This document shows positions 5,419 through 6,783 of a stretch of DNA of 6,783 nt, piece after piece. Each line of letters begins with the position of its first letter. The first letter of the stretch is position 1. A model generated the notes under the pieces. That model searched no databases, had not been told where the DNA came from, and was given only the letters and a program-made list of their open reading frames with translations. Where the stretch lies: contig JACCRA010000363.1 of the NCBI GenBank assembly GCA_013813825.1, positions 1 through 6,783 on the forward strand, written 5' to 3'. The DNA is from Pyrinomonadaceae bacterium. GTDB lineage: Bacteria > Acidobacteriota > Blastocatellia > Pyrinomonadales > Pyrinomonadaceae. The position numbers and the translations under genes are program-made.

Positions 5419-6669
5419 ATGTCCGAGCACAATCCACAGCAGAGTGAGATTCAGCAGGCAGCCGAAACCATGGCCGTCGCCACGACCGAGGCGTCCGGCA
5501 TCCAGACACGCGGCATTCTGCGGGTGATCCTGATCGTTCTCACGGTGGCGGCGTTCATCTGGGGACTGTACCTGCTCGAAGGCGTGATCCTGCTGGTGGT
5601 GCTGGCGATCTTTTTCGCTTACCTGATCTCACCGCTGGTGCAGATGGTACAGCGGCCGTTCAAGCTGCAAGACGGGCGCGAGCGCATGATGCCGCGCGCC
5701 GTGGCTATCGGCATCGTCTACCTGCTGATCTTCGGCTCCATCGGGATCGCGCTCTACTTGCTGGTGCCGCGCCTCGGCACGCAGATGAACGAATTCGTCA
5801 AACAGTCGCCAGCTTATCTGACGAACGCGCGCGCCCGTGCCGCCAGTCTTAATCGGTATTACGAGAGCCTCAACTTGCCAATCGCGATCCGCGACGAAGT
5901 TAACGAGGCCGTGACGGGCGGCTTCGACCGCGCCACGACTTACATCGAAGAGGAGACGCCGGGACTGGTGGCGAAAGTGCTCTTCAATCTCCCTTTCCTG
6001 ATCCTGATTCCGATTCTTGCCTTCTTCCTGCTGAAGGACGCCGACAGCTTTCGCCGCTCGGCGCTGCAACTACTGCCGCGCGGGCGGCTGCGCTGGCGCG
6101 GCGACGAGTTCTTTCAGGATGTCAACAGCACGCTCGCCGCCTACATCCGCGCGCAACTCACGGCCTGCCTGCTGATCGGCGTCATTTGCAGCCTTGGCTT
6201 CTTCCTGCTCGGCGTTCCCTACTGGCTCGCGCTCGGCATTATCGCAGGCTTGTTTGAATTCATTCCGCTGGCTGGCCCGCTCGTCGTCGCCGTGTTGGCG
6301 GCGTTGGTCGCCAGTTTCAACTCGCCCGCGCTGGCCGCCGCCGTGCTCGCCTTCCTCGCCGTGCTCCGCATCGTCCATGACTACGTAATCTACCCGCGCA
6401 TCATCGGGCAGGGCATTCACCTGCACCCGCTCGCCGTCGTGCTCGCGATTTTATGCGGCGAACAGTTGGCAGGCTTGGCCGGCATCTTCCTCGCCATCCC
6501 GGTCGTCGCCATCGTCTCCGTCACCTACCGCCATTGGATGGAACATCGCGGCAGTAGCGGCCTCGTCGCCGATCTCTTGCAGCCCGCCGAAGCGGCCGTC
6601 ACCGCCGCAGCAGCAACTCCCCAACCGCAAGCCAGCGCCACACCTGCCTCGGGCGTCAGCGCCGGATGA
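5419..6669 (+). CDS. AI-2E family transporter (UPF0118/PerM-type membrane protein)
   Basis: This is a 416-residue multi-pass inner-membrane protein. After a polar N-terminus (about 30 residues) come paired helices (33-75, RVILIVLTVAAFIWGLYLLEG onward), a third helix near 97-115, and a long soluble segment (about 116-185). The family core follows: FFLLKD (202-207), YIRAQ (242-246), GLFEFIPLAGP (277-287), YPRIIG (325-330), HPLAVVLAILCGEQLAGLAGI and a last helix FLAIPVVAIVSV. These motifs mark the UPF0118/AI-2E exporter family, whose members include TqsA (AI-2 release) and other ion or small-molecule transporters; the substrate here is unknown. The tail after about 378 is Ala/Thr/Pro-rich and low complexity. 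GGGGAG ten bases before the ATG supports the start. Its stop lies one base from the stop of a convergent gene. Confidence 0.93.
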   Translation: MSEHNPQQSEIQQAAETMAVATTEASGIQTRGILRVILIVLTVAAFIWGLYLLEGVILLVVLAIFFAYLISPLVQMVQRPFKLQDGRERMMPRAVAIGIVYLLIFGSIGIALYLLVPRLGTQMNEFVKQSPAYLTNARARAASLNRYYESLNLPIAIRDEVNEAVTGGFDRATTYIEEETPGLVAKVLFNLPFLILIPILAFFLLKDADSFRRSALQLLPRGRLRWRGDEFFQDVNSTLAAYIRAQLTACLLIGVICSLGFFLLGVPYWLALGIIAGLFEFIPLAGPLVVAVLAALVASFNSPALAAAVLAFLAVLRIVHDYVIYPRIIGQGIHLHPLAVVLAILCGEQLAGLAGIFLAIPVVAIVSVTYRHWMEHRGSSGLVADLLQPAEAAVTAAAATPQPQASATPASGVSAG

Positions 6670-6670
6670 C

Positions 6671-6783
6671 TTAGCGGCCCGCGACGCTGGCAACGACGCG
6701 CACGAGGTCTTGGGGATCGACGGGCTTGGCGACGTGCGTCTGGAAGCCGGCTTCGAGGGCCCGGGCATGGTCTTCGACGGTGG
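6671..6783 (-). CDS. Response-regulator receiver domain, C-terminal end (partial)
   Basis: Only the last 36 codons plus TAA are in the window; the gene continues beyond the right edge. The translation, with [19 protein letters not shown] and then [11 protein letters not shown], matches the end of a CheY-like receiver domain: the helix-4/strand-5 region, the conserved Lys-Pro (AKP) after strand 5, and the final helix 5. Because the protein stops right after the domain, it is either a single-domain response regulator or, more often with this type of ending, the C-terminal receiver of a hybrid histidine kinase. Its phosphoacceptor Asp lies outside the window. The gene is tail-to-tail with the AI-2E family transporter, with one base between their stops. 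Confidence 0.85.
   Translation of the reverse strand, partial: TVEDHARALEAGFQTHVAKPVDPQDLVRVVASVAGR

Overview
The window is GC-rich DNA (about 60% G+C by eye) that looks like the chromosome of an Acidobacteriota bacterium, most likely of the Blastocatellia/Pyrinomonadales type. This assignment is an inference. It rests on a TonB-type receptor start with an N-terminal carboxypeptidase-regulatory-like domain, on ECF sigma/Spy-like gene neighbourhoods, and on an SRPBCC membrane protein. No marker gene is present to prove it. No mobile element, CRISPR array, rRNA or tRNA was seen.

Left part (1-4515): six genes, all on the minus strand. In transcription order they are: a multi-pass membrane protein with a DUF805-like N-terminus and a C-terminal SRPBCC lipid/ligand-binding domain (4515-3118); a secreted Spy/CpxP-like protein with a His/Gly-rich linker and two LTxxQ motifs (2945-2382); an ECF-type sigma factor (2242-1508); a single-pass membrane protein with no cysteine, placed where an anti-sigma factor would be (1434-994); a second, membrane-anchored Spy/CnrX-like protein whose start overlaps the previous stop as ATGA (997-587); and the first 148 codons of a TonB-dependent receptor-like protein, cut by the window edge (446-1).

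The sigma factor, membrane protein and anchored Spy-like protein together resemble a CnrH-CnrY-CnrX-type envelope or metal-stress signalling module. A second Spy-like protein lies upstream of the sigma gene and the receptor lies downstream. The 172-bp gap before the first Spy-like gene holds two tandem 24-bp repeats and an ECF-like promoter candidate (GTAAC, 17 bp, CGTC). If functional, it could make the locus autoregulated.

Right part (4516-6783): a 365-bp divergent intergenic region, then two plus-strand genes: a PilZ-like domain protein (4881-5267) and an AI-2E/UPF0118 family membrane transporter (5419-6669). One base beyond the transporter stop lies the stop of a minus-strand gene. Only its last 36 codons are present, and they encode the end of a response-regulator receiver domain.

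The most noteworthy item is the sigma/anti-sigma-like/Spy-like cluster and its putative promoter. All its parts belong to recognisable families. The arrangement and the cysteine-free anti-sigma candidate are what may be undescribed.
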